Shown here one piece after another: positions 32,801 through 44,342 of a stretch of 64,000 bases of DNA. The notes under the pieces are model-generated. The model worked only from the letters and a program-made list of their open reading frames with translations, had not been told where the DNA came from and made no database searches. The stretch spans positions 15,515,674-15,579,673 of the forward strand of contig CAXIPT010000001.1 in NCBI GenBank assembly GCA_964030475.1, given 5' to 3'. Made by a program: the position numbers and the translations under genes. Source of the DNA: Tethya wilhelma. Lineage: Eukaryota > Porifera > Demospongiae > Tethyida > Tethyidae. Numbering within the stretch: position 1 is the stretch's first letter; each line of letters opens with the position of its first letter.

Positions 32801-35800
32801 AGTGAGTCTTCATTCATGCACATGTTTCAATTATGAAGTTTGAAGTTAACTGTCTTTGTGTGTTTGGCAGTTGACAACTGTGAAGTTTCGAAACTGGCTA
32901 AGTGCATTGCACCAGTTCTCTGTAGCACAGACTCTCCTCTCTTCTCCAACAACGTCCTCAGAGTTCATCCCAGCTGTAAGCAGAGCCTCTGCCACTGTAT
33001 ACAATGCAATGCTGCTCACAAAGGTATCTCAGCCTACACTGTTTATCTCATTCACCTCCTAAGATTTGTTACTTGTGAACACCCATGCATCTATGCTTAG
33101 GCTTCAACAACACCCTCAACATTTCCACTAAAGTTTCTTACTGTCCATGCTGCCTGGCTCAATGCCCATTGCCAGCTGCTCTCAACCTGTGTCAGCTTCT
33201 ATACCATCCCTCCTCCTTCAGTCAGTGCTGGACGCAACTTGGAACATAAGGTTTAGGATTTTAGATTCACCCTTCTAGCCCTTTCTCTTTTCCCTCTATG
33301 TTTGTATATATCATACACACACACTTTATTCTTTTTTTCTTTTTTCTTTCTTTTTTTTTTACAGTTTCGAAAATGTATGTCCCAGTTCCAGTCTCTCTCT
33401 AAGCAGTATTCTGATCTCTATTCNTTGGGCCACAGGGCCTAACTGGTATGATACTGACATCCCCCGTCCTCTACAGGTGAAGTTACTTTTGTTTCATGCT
33501 CAAAGTGATGCTCGTAAGGCAGTGAGACTGAAGGCTTTGCGTGAGCTCCACCGAATAGCTCTCAAGGTGCCACACACTTGGACCAAAGAATTGATACAAG
33601 TGAGTGTTTGTTAACGTATACTTCAATGTGAGTAATAGTGCCGATTGTGTTTAGAATAATGATTATGTTTGTCCTCCTATAATCTGGTGCAGGGCCTGAT
33701 TTCAGTGAATGAGAAGGCCTGCAGTGAGGAAGAGAAGGAAGTTGGAGCTCTCACACTCCACACACTGTCAGGATCACTTGCTGTGCACAACATCGTCCCG
33801 TTCAAAGGTAGCACCTGCTGTCATATTTACTGAACTGTACACAAAATACCATTCCTTCCTCCCCCCCCCCCATATCAGACGACCTGATGCACTATTGCTA
33901 CTCATCTAATGCCGTTGTGGCAGCGTATACAATGGGTGTGGTCACAAATATCACCATGGCAACCACCACCAGACCAATTGCTGGGACCAGTGAAGAGTGT
34001 GATGACATCACTGAGGTGGGGAGCATGGTTATTGAGAGCCTGCTCATCATGGACTACAAAGACACAGGGTTGAAGAGGTCACACCAGAAGCAAATACCTT
34101 TCAAAGTGAGTAGATACTGAGACGAAATTAATTTTAGCAATGTTTTGAATGATTGAATTTTCACCTATTATTGTAGGTGATGTTGTCTATACTAGTACAG
34201 TGTGCAGCTGCTAGTGGGGGTGTGAGTCGTACAGCATTGGACACACTGATGTCAATTCTACCATTGCTTCCAGGTACGTACTCCACTTCTTACCTACACA
34301 GGCATCGCCAGTTGTTTGTATCCACCTATAGCTACTCTCTACCTCATCCATTCCTCCCAAGAATATTTTTGTTTGATGTTTAATACAGGTACGCAGGCAG
34401 CCATGGTATGTCAGGCTCTGGTTTCCATAGCAACTCATACGGTGGGTACTTGGAAATATGTCACTCCTGAACTGATGGAGTACCTCAAGTCAACGACAGA
34501 GGTTCACAATGAGATACTCGTAAGTATTTTAGTAAAGTTTTGACCCTTAGTGAAAGTGTGATTGCAGTCGAGGTGTATCATGACCAATCTCTATTCTATT
34601 GCTAGCTTCCAGTGTCAGCAGTTCTGATGCAGCTGCATGCAGGTGAGGCCACTGCAGCTCAGAGGCAGCAGTTCAACTCCAACATACGACCCCAGCTGTT
34701 GTCTCACTTGTGGGAGATGAAGGACAAGTCTCAGTTTTGGGTTGCCTACAAAATGGCAAGGAGAGCATCTATGATGGTGAGTGATAATACTATTGTGGTA
34801 GTTATATACTGGGATGATCTGACAGTGGAGTAAATTAGAATTGTTTTTTTTTTGTTTTATTTTTTTGCTTGTTTTATTTGTTTACATGTAGGGATTTCAT
34901 GAGCTGTCTGTTCCAATTTATTTCAAGCTGTCCAAATTAGTGAGTCTTCATTCATGCACATGTTTCAATTATGAAGTTTGAAGTTAACTGTCTTTGTGTG
35001 TTTGGCAGTTGACAACTGTGAAGTTTCGAAACTGGCTAAGTGCATTGCACCAGTTCTCTGTAGCACAGACTCTCCTCTCTTCTCCAACAACGTCCTCAGA
35101 GTTCATCCCAGCTGTAAGCAGAGCCTCTGCCACTGTATACAATGCAATGCTGCTCACAAAGGTATCTCAGCCTACACTGTTTATCTCATTCACCTCCTAA
35201 GATTTGTTACTTGTGAACACCCATGCATCTATGCTTAGGCTTCAACAACACCCTCAACATTTCCACTAAAGTTTCTTACTGTCCATGCTGCCTGGCTCAA
35301 TGCCCATTGCCAGCTGCTCTCAACCTGTGTCAGCTTCTATACCATCCCTCCTCCTTCAGTCAGTGCTGGACGCAACTTGGAACATAAGGTTTAGGATTTT
35401 AGATTCACCCTTCTAGCCCTTTCTCTTTTCCCTCTATGTTTGTATATATCATACACACACACTTTATTCTTTTTTTCTTTTTTCTTTCTTTTTTTTTTAC
35501 AGTTTCGAAAATGTATGTCCCAGTTCCAGTCTCTCTCTAAGCAGTATTCTGATCTCTATTCCTCCATGTTTGATGCCGACCCCTCCTCCTTGGAATACAT
35601 CACACTGTATCCTATAATTATACACTCATACATTGTTAATGCTAATTTCATATGGGAGGGTGCAGGTAGGAAATTACATCACTTGTTTTGAAGGTTTATG
35701 ATTTACATTTCAAGCCCTCTGACCTATCCCATTGTACATGACCTTACTTGCTAAGAGTACTAAAATTCAATTTCCATAGTCTATAATTATGTGACAGTGG

Positions 35801-38800
35801 TACATGTATCATGCATGAGAGTTTTGATATAGGAGAGTTTCTATGATATTGAGGTCTTGGAATTCTTCGTCTTCATTGGCATACACAGCATCCATAACAA
35901 ATGGATAGAATGTGGCTTCTGTCTTTTGACCTTTCCTTCTAGTTCCATTTCCACTGCTCATCGTGTGTTTCCATTTGGTTTCTTCTTTGTTTCTGTAAGG
36001 ACAGAGCCTCAGGGAACAAACATGGCTCAACATTTTACTGATCTGTTCTGTCCCAGTGGCATTTGCAGCTGCTATGGGGACATTATCGGCATAGTTTGTC
36101 CCATAGCCATCCCAGCCTGGAGCAGAGATGTACAGGAGACTGGAGGATGTGTTTATGATGGTATCATATTTGTAGTCATAGCCGTAATTCACCAGGCGGG
36201 CAAGATTTAGAACAAGTTGTATCGAACTGAAGTTGTGTTCCGTTAGCCATCTGCTCATGGGCATTAGGCTATAGGGGTTCTTGAATGTGTCGAGCATGTG
36301 AAGGGTAATGTTGTGTTGTGTTCCAATATTGTTCAGGTAGTGTAAGGTCGAGTTGAAGTCATCGTTGATGTCTTCCTTTGTCTCATCTCCGGGAAATGTG
36401 TGCAGAGAAATGATGAGATTATGAGATCCAAGTGCGTACATTTTTTGTATCAAACTCGTGAGCGATGCAATCGTTCTGTTGTACAAGTCGGGAGCATCCT
36501 TAGTCAGTCTGAGAGTGGGAAAGAGATTGATGGACGGACTTGCATCAACATACACCGTCACTTGTTGTTGAACCAGCCATTTCTTCTCTTGTTTTAGAAA
36601 GTCCTCATCTTTGGTGATAAGGTAGGCATAGTCGACCACAACAGAGTCATAGTGCTGGAAGAATGAAGGGCGCACCAGTATTTCCTGTTGAATGGAGAGG
36701 CCTATGTGCCTCATGTGCAATGCTATGCCTCTTGGCCTTGGCTTCGGTTGCACTTTCGGTAGCAATGAAACTGAATTTGGTTTCACTGTGACTCTAAACA
36801 GCCTAGTGTCTCCTCCTGCTATGGTGGAGCTGGTGCTATTCCCAATATCTGTGTCTTCGAAGCCATCAGGTAGATAACCCACAGCTCCCTTTTCTGACTG
36901 GTCCAACTTGACTTCCTCAATATTGGCGATTTCCCTGTTTGCCATTTTGATGTTGAGTGGTTGCTGTTTTAGTTGTGGGTTAGTCACAAGCACAAGAAAC
37001 TCATCATCTTTCACCAGTGTTGGCACGAGACTTAAACTTGAAGAGCTAGTGAAGAGAGAAGCATTCTTCAGAGCGGTATCTAGGACATACCTAGCATGGT
37101 CCAGCACGGGGTAAGGTGAGAGCAAGGAGACATCAATGTCGTTTGTAGGCTTTGTGACTTCACTGGAAGAGATGGCAAAAGGAGTAGCAAAGATGATGAG
37201 AGAACCTCCGTTCATATTGGGTATCAGCACGATCAATGGTGTAGAATCTTCAAGTTCAACCAGTACTGTGTATTGTACCCAAGGTTGGAACTTAAGAGGA
37301 CAGACAGTCATGTTGTATGTTTCAGTACTTTGTTTTTTATCGCTAAGAGCTATGAACTTTGCTCCTGCCTGTATTGGTTTACAATCAGTGCTTGCACTCA
37401 CATTGAGCTCACCTTGTTTGAACTTTTGCAAATTTCCAGCAGTGAGTACCAAATGCCCGCCATTTTGTACAAACTCTTTCAAGTTGTGCTCTACTTCTGC
37501 ACTGCTACTTCTGAGTTCACTGCTCACTATCACAGTGTCGTACTGCCTTAGGACCCAGCTGGGGGAATCAGATAGCAACACATCCAGTCCATCTCCATAG
37601 GGAGTGGGTGAACTGGCTCCAGTCTCGTCATGGAAGTAAGAGGCGTCTTGATAGTGAGGGTAAACCATCCTCAGTATCCCGTCTGTCAGGTGGTCACCTG
37701 CATTGTAGGGCAGGTTCCCCCAAGTGTGGTACATGGCTCCTCTTTTCAGGTCTCTTGGAGCAGTCCAGCCATTGAAGAAATCGAGATAGAGGGCTGTGGT
37801 GGCTATGTGTGTGCCGAGGGTAGAGACTGTGTCTGTCCATTTGTAGGCATTGTGTTGTATGAGTCCGATTGGGCTCAGTGTGTCCCCCTGGTTGTGTTTG
37901 GTGAACCAGCCATCTTCAAAACTCACATACACACTGTTGTACATCATCTGAGCATACATTAGTCTCTTCATTAGGTTCAAAGATGTGCCACAAGTTGGAC
38001 CAAAAGGGTCGCCATACTTGTCCACTCCATAACCACCTCTTAGTGATGTCTTGTTTGTGCAAATAAAATTTCCCTGAGATTTTGAAAAGCCTTTTCTTCC
38101 TTGAGTCTTCTCTTCTCTCACAGCCTTGTGTTCTTGTAGCGAAGGTGAATGATGATCTGTTGAAGTGGCACCAATAGGTAGCTCAGTGTACACTTTGTGG
38201 CCAAAACGATTGTACACTGACACATTCCCAAACCAGAGAACTCCATATTGTTTTCCAGCTCCACGAATGAAGGCATACCTTATCTGAGAATTGGGACCGT
38301 GCTGCGATGTCTCGGCACCAGCCAGAGTGTACAGACCAGTCTTCAACTGATAGTGGGGAAACGTGGCACTCAGCAGGGTTGTCAGTCTAGGACCAAGAAT
38401 TTCTTCCATGCCATCAAAGTACCGACGGAAATTGAGGTACTGATCTACAGGGCCACTATTTCGTGGCAGCTCTTGCACCACAAATGCTCCAAAGTAGTGC
38501 CCATCTTGTTCTCCATTGGCCATTCCAAACCACATGCTACCCAGAGTCTCCTCAAGGTAGGCCAGCACTTCTCTTGGGGGACGAAAGCCTGCAACCACCG
38601 GAGAAAATCCGTGTACACTTGTTATGTAGAGCCCTTTTGATTTCACATAGTCAATGAACTCCTTGTGATTATCGGCAAATAGAAATGCAGGATCTCGAGG
38701 CCACAAGATGTGGCCCAGCGTGGTGTTGGGATTCAAGCAGAACTTGTCAATGAGTTGAGTGTAGTTTGTGAGGTGAGAATGGTTTGTGTATATTGAGCGG

Positions 38801-40310
38801 AGAGTTGCAAACTGTGGAAGAGTCCCAAATGCATCGTAGGTTGGATGTGGCACTGCGTACCTCTGGTAGTCAGGGTTCTCTATTGGGTCTAGTTTGTAGG
38901 GGTAGACTCTCACTGTGCCTGTGAGTGCTGTGTGGAGGAGCAATAGCTGTAGGGGAAGCAGAAAGAGAGATCCTGGGTAGCTCTTCATTTCTCTGTGGCT
39001 GTCAGTGGCTTCCTGAATGTCAGACCATGTGTGCTTGTGGTCAACATGTTCAGGTGTGCACATGTGTAGGTATTATTTCCTCAAAATGAGGAAGTGAGTA
39101 AAGTACTGTCATTTCCTTGACTTTTGAGTTGCATACAGTTTACAACAGTCTTGCTTGCTAATGGCTAGTGTAATTTCATCCATTGCACTCTCCAAGAAAC
39201 CTTTAGTCAGGTAAATTGAAAGACCTGTCCTACCCATTAACTTTATACAATTCTTACTCTATATTTTTACTGCAGTCCAGGTAGAGTGTCCACACCCATT
39301 GCAGAGACTCCAGTTACACAAGTAGAAATATCAGATAATTTCAACACCAGTTATCTTCTTGGAAAAGCATGTCGGAATATCTTTCAACAAACACAGGTGG
39401 GTCGTTTACTTTTTGGTAATGATTCCATCTTCCCTTTTGTATACATAGGTTGCAGCTAGCACACTTCAGTCACTACCCATCAGTGAAGAGGTATATACTA
39501 TATATCACACAGTGAAAATAGTATTGCTATTTAAAGTGTCCTCCATTCATTTTACATAGCATGTTTCAGTACTAAATGAGTGCTCCAAGAATCTTCTTCA
39601 AGTGCCTGTCCAACTGCCTCAGTATTTCTTTGTATCACTTCAGAAGACCACTGTCAAGGTAAGTCTAGAGTAGCTAAACTATTCACAGTTATTCACTTAC
39701 CATTATTGTACTCCAGCTGGCTCTCTCTCCTCCCTTGCCTTCTCCTGGCCAACATGTCACAGTCATTCTCAATACACACCTCACTCTCAAGGTGGAAGGC
39801 ATCATAGAATATTCAGGGAAGACCAGTGAGTTATTGTTAGTGCACAGACTGAAATTTATAATATTTGACATTGTCTTTCCAATTTCTAGAGGTATACAGG
39901 TCACCTAATTCTGTGTATGTACAAGTTACACCCAAACTAGAGAAACTGCTGTCACATGATACAAAGGTATGCAAATCTAGTGCTTTAAGCATGTTGTTGA
40001 TTAAAGATTCTCTTTATCCATGCAATGGCAGTCCCCAGAGTTACAGCAGCTGGAAAGAATTGAGCCGATAGAGAAGGACTACTTCTTGGCGCAGTTTGTC
40101 CTGACAGTGCCTGTTGCTGGCTATTATTCTGTCCTGATTGAGGCCAGCCTGTTGGACAATGAAGGTACTGTGTGGCATACAGGACACAAGGCCACCATGA
40201 CACTCCTGGTGGAGAGTGAGGAGAATTTGAAGCAGCAACAGAGACAGAGAGAGGCTGCATTACAACAAACAATGAAGATGAATAGTACTGGGCATAGCCA
40301 TAGGAGTTAA
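29888..40310 (+). CDS. INTS7: Integrator complex subunit 7
   Basis: Subunit of the nuclear Integrator complex, which cleaves snRNA 3' ends and attenuates RNA polymerase II. Early exons (29888-29954, 30124-30253, 30311-30457, 30532-30585, 30658-30788, 30898-30970, 31050-31166, 31338-31460 and on) encode HEAT-like helices including FPFPILINAAFLKLAEVFRT and SVIHSNDPVARAVTLRVFGS, the strongest family signature. Late exons are 39169-39210, 39276-39396, 39449-39490, 39560-39658, 39717-39825, 39900-39966 and 40032-40310, including EKDYFLAQFVLTVPVAGYYS, with a Gln-rich end. The exon ending at 35606 joins 39169 in phase across a 3.56-kb intron containing another gene. The middle exons appear twice (31286-33423 and 33425-35561); only one set fits the family. 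Confidence 0.88.
31228..31300 (-). tRNA. tRNA-Arg (anticodon ACG)
   Basis: The minus strand reads GGCCCTGTGGCCCAACGGAT, then an anticodon arm TCTGA-CTACGAA-TCAGG with ACG, then GGTTCGAATCC and the acceptor strand CAGGGTC. D-loop, anticodon and T-loop features are all present, with a seven-pair acceptor stem including one G-U. It has no visible intron and lies antisense inside an INTS7 intron. Only its first 16 bases recur in the second copy of the duplicated block, so the block edge cuts the tRNA. Confidence 0.9.
31286..33423. repeat. 2.1-kb duplicated block, copy 1 (INTS7 exons)
   Basis: Begins TTGGGCCACAGGGCC inside the tRNA gene and ends GATCTCTATTC. It is repeated at 33425-35561 with only about one visible difference (a T run one base shorter). 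Copy 1 runs straight into a single N at 33424. Confidence 0.95.
33425..35561. repeat. 2.1-kb duplicated block, copy 2 (INTS7 exons)
   Basis: Same sequence as 31286-33423, introns and homopolymers included, and continuous with the unique downstream INTS7 sequence. The N at the junction and near-perfect intron identity favour an assembly overlap rather than a biological duplication. Confidence 0.95.
35809..38988 (-). CDS. Large secreted protein, intronless, nested in an INTS7 intron
   Basis: The frame opens at 39063, but the ATG at 38988 places a signal peptide first (LFLLPLQLLLLHTALTGTVR), giving 1059 residues. Many N-glycosylation sequons, no membrane span. The first half has Trp/Tyr/Gly-rich stretches (SFEDGWFTKH, GMANGEQDGHYFGAF), followed by a segment resembling a trimerisation or glutamine-amidotransferase-like fold (about 515-545; EFVQNGGHLVLTAGN). 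The last 250 residues may form a barrel-like domain (LGSHNLIISLHTFPGDE). This recalls large secreted glycoside-hydrolase-type enzymes, but I can name no family or catalytic residue. It is single-exon among multi-exon neighbours and antisense to INTS7, so retrocopy or horizontal origin is possible. Confidence 0.6.
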   Translation of the reverse strand: MKSYPGSLFLLPLQLLLLHTALTGTVRVYPYKLDPIENPDYQRYAVPHPTYDAFGTLPQFATLRSIYTNHSHLTNYTQLIDKFCLNPNTTLGHILWPRDPAFLFADNHKEFIDYVKSKGLYITSVHGFSPVVAGFRPPREVLAYLEETLGSMWFGMANGEQDGHYFGAFVVQELPRNSGPVDQYLNFRRYFDGMEEILGPRLTTLLSATFPHYQLKTGLYTLAGAETSQHGPNSQIRYAFIRGAGKQYGVLWFGNVSVYNRFGHKVYTELPIGATSTDHHSPSLQEHKAVREEKTQGRKGFSKSQGNFICTNKTSLRGGYGVDKYGDPFGPTCGTSLNLMKRLMYAQMMYNSVYVSFEDGWFTKHNQGDTLSPIGLIQHNAYKWTDTVSTLGTHIATTALYLDFFNGWTAPRDLKRGAMYHTWGNLPYNAGDHLTDGILRMVYPHYQDASYFHDETGASSPTPYGDGLDVLLSDSPSWVLRQYDTVIVSSELRSSSAEVEHNLKEFVQNGGHLVLTAGNLQKFKQGELNVSASTDCKPIQAGAKFIALSDKKQSTETYNMTVCPLKFQPWVQYTVLVELEDSTPLIVLIPNMNGGSLIIFATPFAISSSEVTKPTNDIDVSLLSPYPVLDHARYVLDTALKNASLFTSSSSLSLVPTLVKDDEFLVLVTNPQLKQQPLNIKMANREIANIEEVKLDQSEKGAVGYLPDGFEDTDIGNSTSSTIAGGDTRLFRVTVKPNSVSLLPKVQPKPRPRGIALHMRHIGLSIQQEILVRPSFFQHYDSVVVDYAYLITKDEDFLKQEKKWLVQQQVTVYVDASPSINLFPTLRLTKDAPDLYNRTIASLTSLIQKMYALGSHNLIISLHTFPGDETKEDINDDFNSTLHYLNNIGTQHNITLHMLDTFKNPYSLMPMSRWLTEHNFSSIQLVLNLARLVNYGYDYKYDTIINTSSSLLYISAPGWDGYGTNYADNVPIAAANATGTEQISKMLSHVCSLRLCPYRNKEETKWKHTMSSGNGTRRKGQKTEATFYPFVMDAVYANEDEEFQDLNIIETLLYQNSHA

Positions 40311-40536
40311 TGACACAATAGCTATAGTTCCTAAATCATGAATGCATGCACTAAGCTCTAGAGTCATTGACCTTTCATAAAAGCTCTTATTGTAGCATTT
40401 GGAGTATGGAGTACAATGATTTTTTTACTCTAATTATCCGTGGTCAGGGATTCTACCAGGGAATTTTCCAATAGCATACTGCGCATGCCCAGTTCGAAAT
40501 AATAGTAAATTAAGCTGTAGCCTTATCGTTTTAACG

Positions 40537-42240
40537 ATGGATTCAACCCAGAAAATAAACCTTAAGTTTCAACCTAGCCTGGCTATTGTAAAACTTTGGC
40601 AAGGGATTTTGGAGATTTGTTTGAGAGGAATTGAAATTGTAAGTGTTTTGTTAGACTAGCTAGATTTCATATAATCAGTGTATTACATTATTCTATACAC
40701 TCATGCTCACAGGTTATTGCTTTCATCATTGTTATCTGTGCTGCTGTTCTCATTGACCATACAAAAGGATCACGACCATCTTTTGATAATGTACTTGATA
40801 ATGTAAATGCCACTAAAGTTGAAGGTGCTCGCAGATTCACAAATGGTGCTGCTATCTGGATTATCATCACTGCCTGCATGGGCATAGTTTGGGAGAGTGT
40901 GGCAATCCTTCTACGCTTCCTGAACCTCTCAATTGTCAATAGATTCTTTCGATACATCCTAATAGCTGTAAGTGCCAGTGTGTAGTGCTACTACATGGAG
41001 TGTTATGAGAACTAAATCAGTTAATTTGTCTAATTGTTAATAAAATTTAATGTCTGTGTTACCTTCACTAATATTGATCAAGTTGATTAGTACCATGGTT
41101 ACACAGGATATCACAGTGAAGCTGGTATTCACCCTCTCTTGGCTTATTGGACTCATTATCTTCGCCATTATTTCAAAGCACACCTGGGATAACCTGGATG
41201 GGGATCTCTATCCTGGTGTTCCTTTCAGTGTCATTGAGTCCTCTTCAATAGCCATTGAGGTATTTATATTAGATTGTTGAATGTGAAGTGCATATGTTTT
41301 TGTTAGCCTCGTTCTTAAGCCTTCCCTGGTGTGTATTTTATATTGTGTGATTTGCATGGGTACGAGGTTATGTTTTTGTTATTGTTTTTCTAAGGAGAAC
41401 AACTGAGTTGTGATGACTCAGCTGAATGCGTGCCCAAAACCACATTGTCATATAGTACTCCAAGTTCAAATTGTACTGCAGCTGTGGAGTCAGCTTGGCC
41501 TGTATTCTGATTAGGTCAGGCTGTGTAAACAGTAAACTGTGGGTGTTGGACCTAGGCATTAAGGATATTACAAATTCCTGCTTCTTGTATATATTAATTT
41601 ATAATAATAATTATACCCAAGGGTCTTTTTCCCCCTTCTCTTGTGCATACAGATCTTTTCTATTGTGAATCTGTTTGTACACATTGCTCTGGTAGCATGG
41701 GTGATAGTGTGGGTGTGTGTCAAGTGGCAACAGAATGTGACTAGGATTCTGAGAGGTAATATTGCAGCCTGACTTAATTCTTTTCTTCATCAAAAATAGT
41801 CTCTTACTACATGATTACTACTTGTTTGTACTGCATGCATATATACATGGTAATCTATTGTAGCGTCAGCGCCAAAGAAGGTCTGTTTCAAGTGTGAATC
41901 TCCAGTTGATAGTAAATTTGATCCATGTGGTCACAGCTTTATGTGTGCTGAGTGTGCAGAGGGAGTCAAACGATGCCCAACATGCAAGGTATACATAACA
42001 AATTATAATACTAACTGCTTGTAATAATTTATATGGCTATTGCTTCATTTTCTATTGTAACTCATTGTTTTGTGTATATAGAAAAGTGTGACTGGTGTCT
42101 CAATATTAGAAGAGCTGTGCCTAATGTGTGATGAAAAACAGTCAACTGTAACTGTAAAACCTTGTGCACACAAATTTTGTCCAGGTATTGGAAAGGATCT
42201 GTTATATCATGCATGTTAATTGCTCTACTGCTGATTAATG

Positions 42241-42286
<46 letters not shown>

Positions 42287-42607
42287 TAGAGTGTGCCAGG
42301 AAAATGAAGGTGTGCTTTGAGTGTAAAACTCAAATTTCCTCGAAAGAAGGATTATGTGAGTGTTGGATAACCTTTCCAGCTAGTATTAAATCTCAGACAC
42401 AAACTCACACATGCATTTATCTAAGTAGCTGACAGTACCTCAAATGAACAGCCACCAGCAAGTGTAACCTGCTACATATGTGTTGATAGACCTAAAGACA
42501 CTGCCTATCAGTGTGGACACGTATTCTGTGGGGAATGTGCAAGGACAATGCATCAATGTCCTGTTTGTAACCAGATTGTCACAAGGAGGACTCTTTTGTA
42601 CCTCTGA
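40537..42607 (+). CDS. Tetraspan membrane protein fused to three RING fingers (putative E3 ligase)
   Basis: Eight exons: 40537-40638, 40713-40967, 41107-41259, 41653-41755, 41864-41989, 42082-42185, 42290-42355, 42429-42607. The first four give an N-terminal motif (QPSLAIVKLWQGILEICLRG) and four hydrophobic segments (e.g. VIAFIIVICAAVLI, LVFTLSWLIGLIIFAIIS). The last four encode three RING-type zinc fingers: CFKC..CGHSFMCAEC..CPTC, CLMC..CAHKFCPEC..CFEC and CYIC..CGHVFCGEC..CPVC, close to the compact IAP/MIB-type C3HC4 spacing. RING domains of this kind recruit E2 enzymes, so a membrane-anchored ubiquitin ligase is inferred. The tetraspan half is shared with the next gene and with genes at 60576-63418, which lack RINGs. 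Terminal LLYL stop at 42605-42607. Confidence 0.75.
42256..42286. repeat. (CA)n microsatellite at a splice acceptor
   Basis: CT then CA run ending six bases before the acceptor of the exon at 42290. Confidence 0.9.
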
Positions 42608-42991
42608 TTTATTCCAAGTGAATGCAGCATAGAACCAACACCCAAATTAATGTATTATTATTATATATGTGACAGCCATGCACGAAACATAAACAATTAA
42701 TAATTATTATCAAAAAAAAAAAATCTGTCTACTTTCCTGTAGAATCATAACTATTATCATAATTATCCACTCCTTATAATTATCATTTACCAGTATCTAC
42801 ATCCCTTGCACCATACACAGAGTACATTCTGTCTGTGTGTTATCTCTAATTATTATGTTCTCCTTCTACCACATCAATCATTTATATTTTTAATGTGGTA
42901 AAAATCGTCATATTAGCTAGCTATATGGGCGGGTGCATTTCTTTGCTAAAATTATACAAGTTCAAAACTTCGTCTGGACATCCAAGTAGAA

Positions 42992-43563
42992 ATGGATCAA
43001 GCCAGGAGAATCATCGGGCCTCAACCTAGTCTAGCTATAGTAAAGTTTTGGCAGGGGATTGTGGAGATCGCTTTGAGAGGAACAGCGATTGTAAGCCTAT
43101 ATATTTATTGTTGTCATGTGTGGTCATGTGGGTGGAGGATATGAAATTCAACACTAGCTCTATCATGACTTAAAAAGATGGGTATGGAACGCATATGTAT
43201 AATATTATATACAGGGTGTTGCATTTCTTATCTTCATCTGTGCTGCTGTTCTCACTGACCACACCAAAGGCTCTTACAGTGGAGTGCCTGCTAATGCCAC
43301 TGACATTGAGAGTGCACGCTCCTTCACACACACCACTGCCAACTGGATCATCTTTGCTGCCTGGATGAGTATATTCTGGGAGATAGTGGCCATTGCCCTG
43401 CGCTTCCTGAACCTCTCCATTGTCGATAGATACATTGGAATCGTCTTGATAGTTGTGAGTGGTTGTTTGCTTTCGCAGATCTTAGCCTATTTTTCCAACA
43501 ACAGTTCCTTCCCATCTGTTGCTTGCATGCACATTTATGCACACAAACACACACGCACGCACG

Positions 43564-43607
<44 letters not shown>

Positions 43608-44342
43608 ACATTGCATTCAAGATCATATTCACTCTCTCGTGGTTCATTGGTATCATTGTCTTTGCTGTGATTGGAACACAGACGTGGGAGTTTGACGAGG
43701 ACAGCTATCCTCGTGTTCCTTTCGGTACCATCAGGTCCTCTGCAAGTGCCACAGCAGTAGGTGTTATTGTCAAAACATATTATAGTTTACCATGGGACTT
43801 CATGTAAACTGTTCCCTTTCCTTCACATTAGAGATGTCAGGTAGTGAGTGTTAAGACTCTTGTTGGGTTCCTACATGTCAATTTGTCTTCTCCTTCGTAG
43901 TGTATTGTGGACTAATGATGCACATTGTGCACTTCAACAGTTACTATGACTGCATGTACATTAATAGGTCTAGTTTTTGGAGGGTCAGCCATATGCATCT
44001 AGCTTAAACATTTAGCCCTCAATGCCAAGCCCGTTATGTATTGTCCCAGGTTTAGCTACCACAAATTCCACTGCATCGTTTCTATATAATGCACTTCTAC
44101 ATAACAATGTACACCATTTTTGGTTGTTGGTACTTTTATGGCACTATATACAATGCCATACTGTTCTTCTGCAGTTCTTCTGCTTTGTGGGGCTTGTGGT
44201 GCACATTGCTCTGGCGGTGTGGATGGTGATGTGGCTCTTCTCAAAATGGCAGAAGAACGTGGGTCAGATCCTGAGAGGGAAAGGAGGGGGTTCCCCTGAT
44301 GGCATCACAGATGAACTTGACCCCAACAATCAAGATTACTAG
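42992..44342 (+). CDS. Tetraspan family protein 2 (no RING)
   Basis: Four exons, all with phase-0 junctions as in the previous gene: 42992-43090, 43215-43454, 43607-43756, 44175-44342. The N-terminal motif (QPSLAIVKFWQGIVEIALRG) and the second segment (ALRFLNLSIVDRYIGIVL) are close to tetraspan 1. There are four membrane segments and a short polar tail (GITDELDPNNQDY) replacing the RING exons. The acceptor of exon 3 lies directly at the end of a CA microsatellite. Layout resembles small MARVEL-like four-helix proteins, but the sequence family is not recognised. A tandem duplicate of the RING-bearing gene without its 3' half, or the ancestral form to which RINGs were added. Confidence 0.7.
43549..43605. 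repeat. (CA)n / (CGCA)n microsatellite at a splice acceptor
   Basis: Runs directly into the CACACAG acceptor of tetraspan 2 exon 3. Confidence 0.9.

Noticed and set aside
33425..35561. A second INTS7-like gene or an INTS7 protein with duplicated HEAT repeats
   Set aside because: Near-perfect intron identity and an N at the junction fit assembly duplication. The copy has no start exons of its own.
37136..37600. Plus-strand 154-codon open frame
   Set aside because: Antisense shadow of the nested secreted-protein gene.
43284..43670. Open frame of 128 codons with a poly-HTHT segment
   Set aside because: It reads through the intron and CA microsatellite between tetraspan 2 exons 2 and 3; the spliced model fits the paralogues better.
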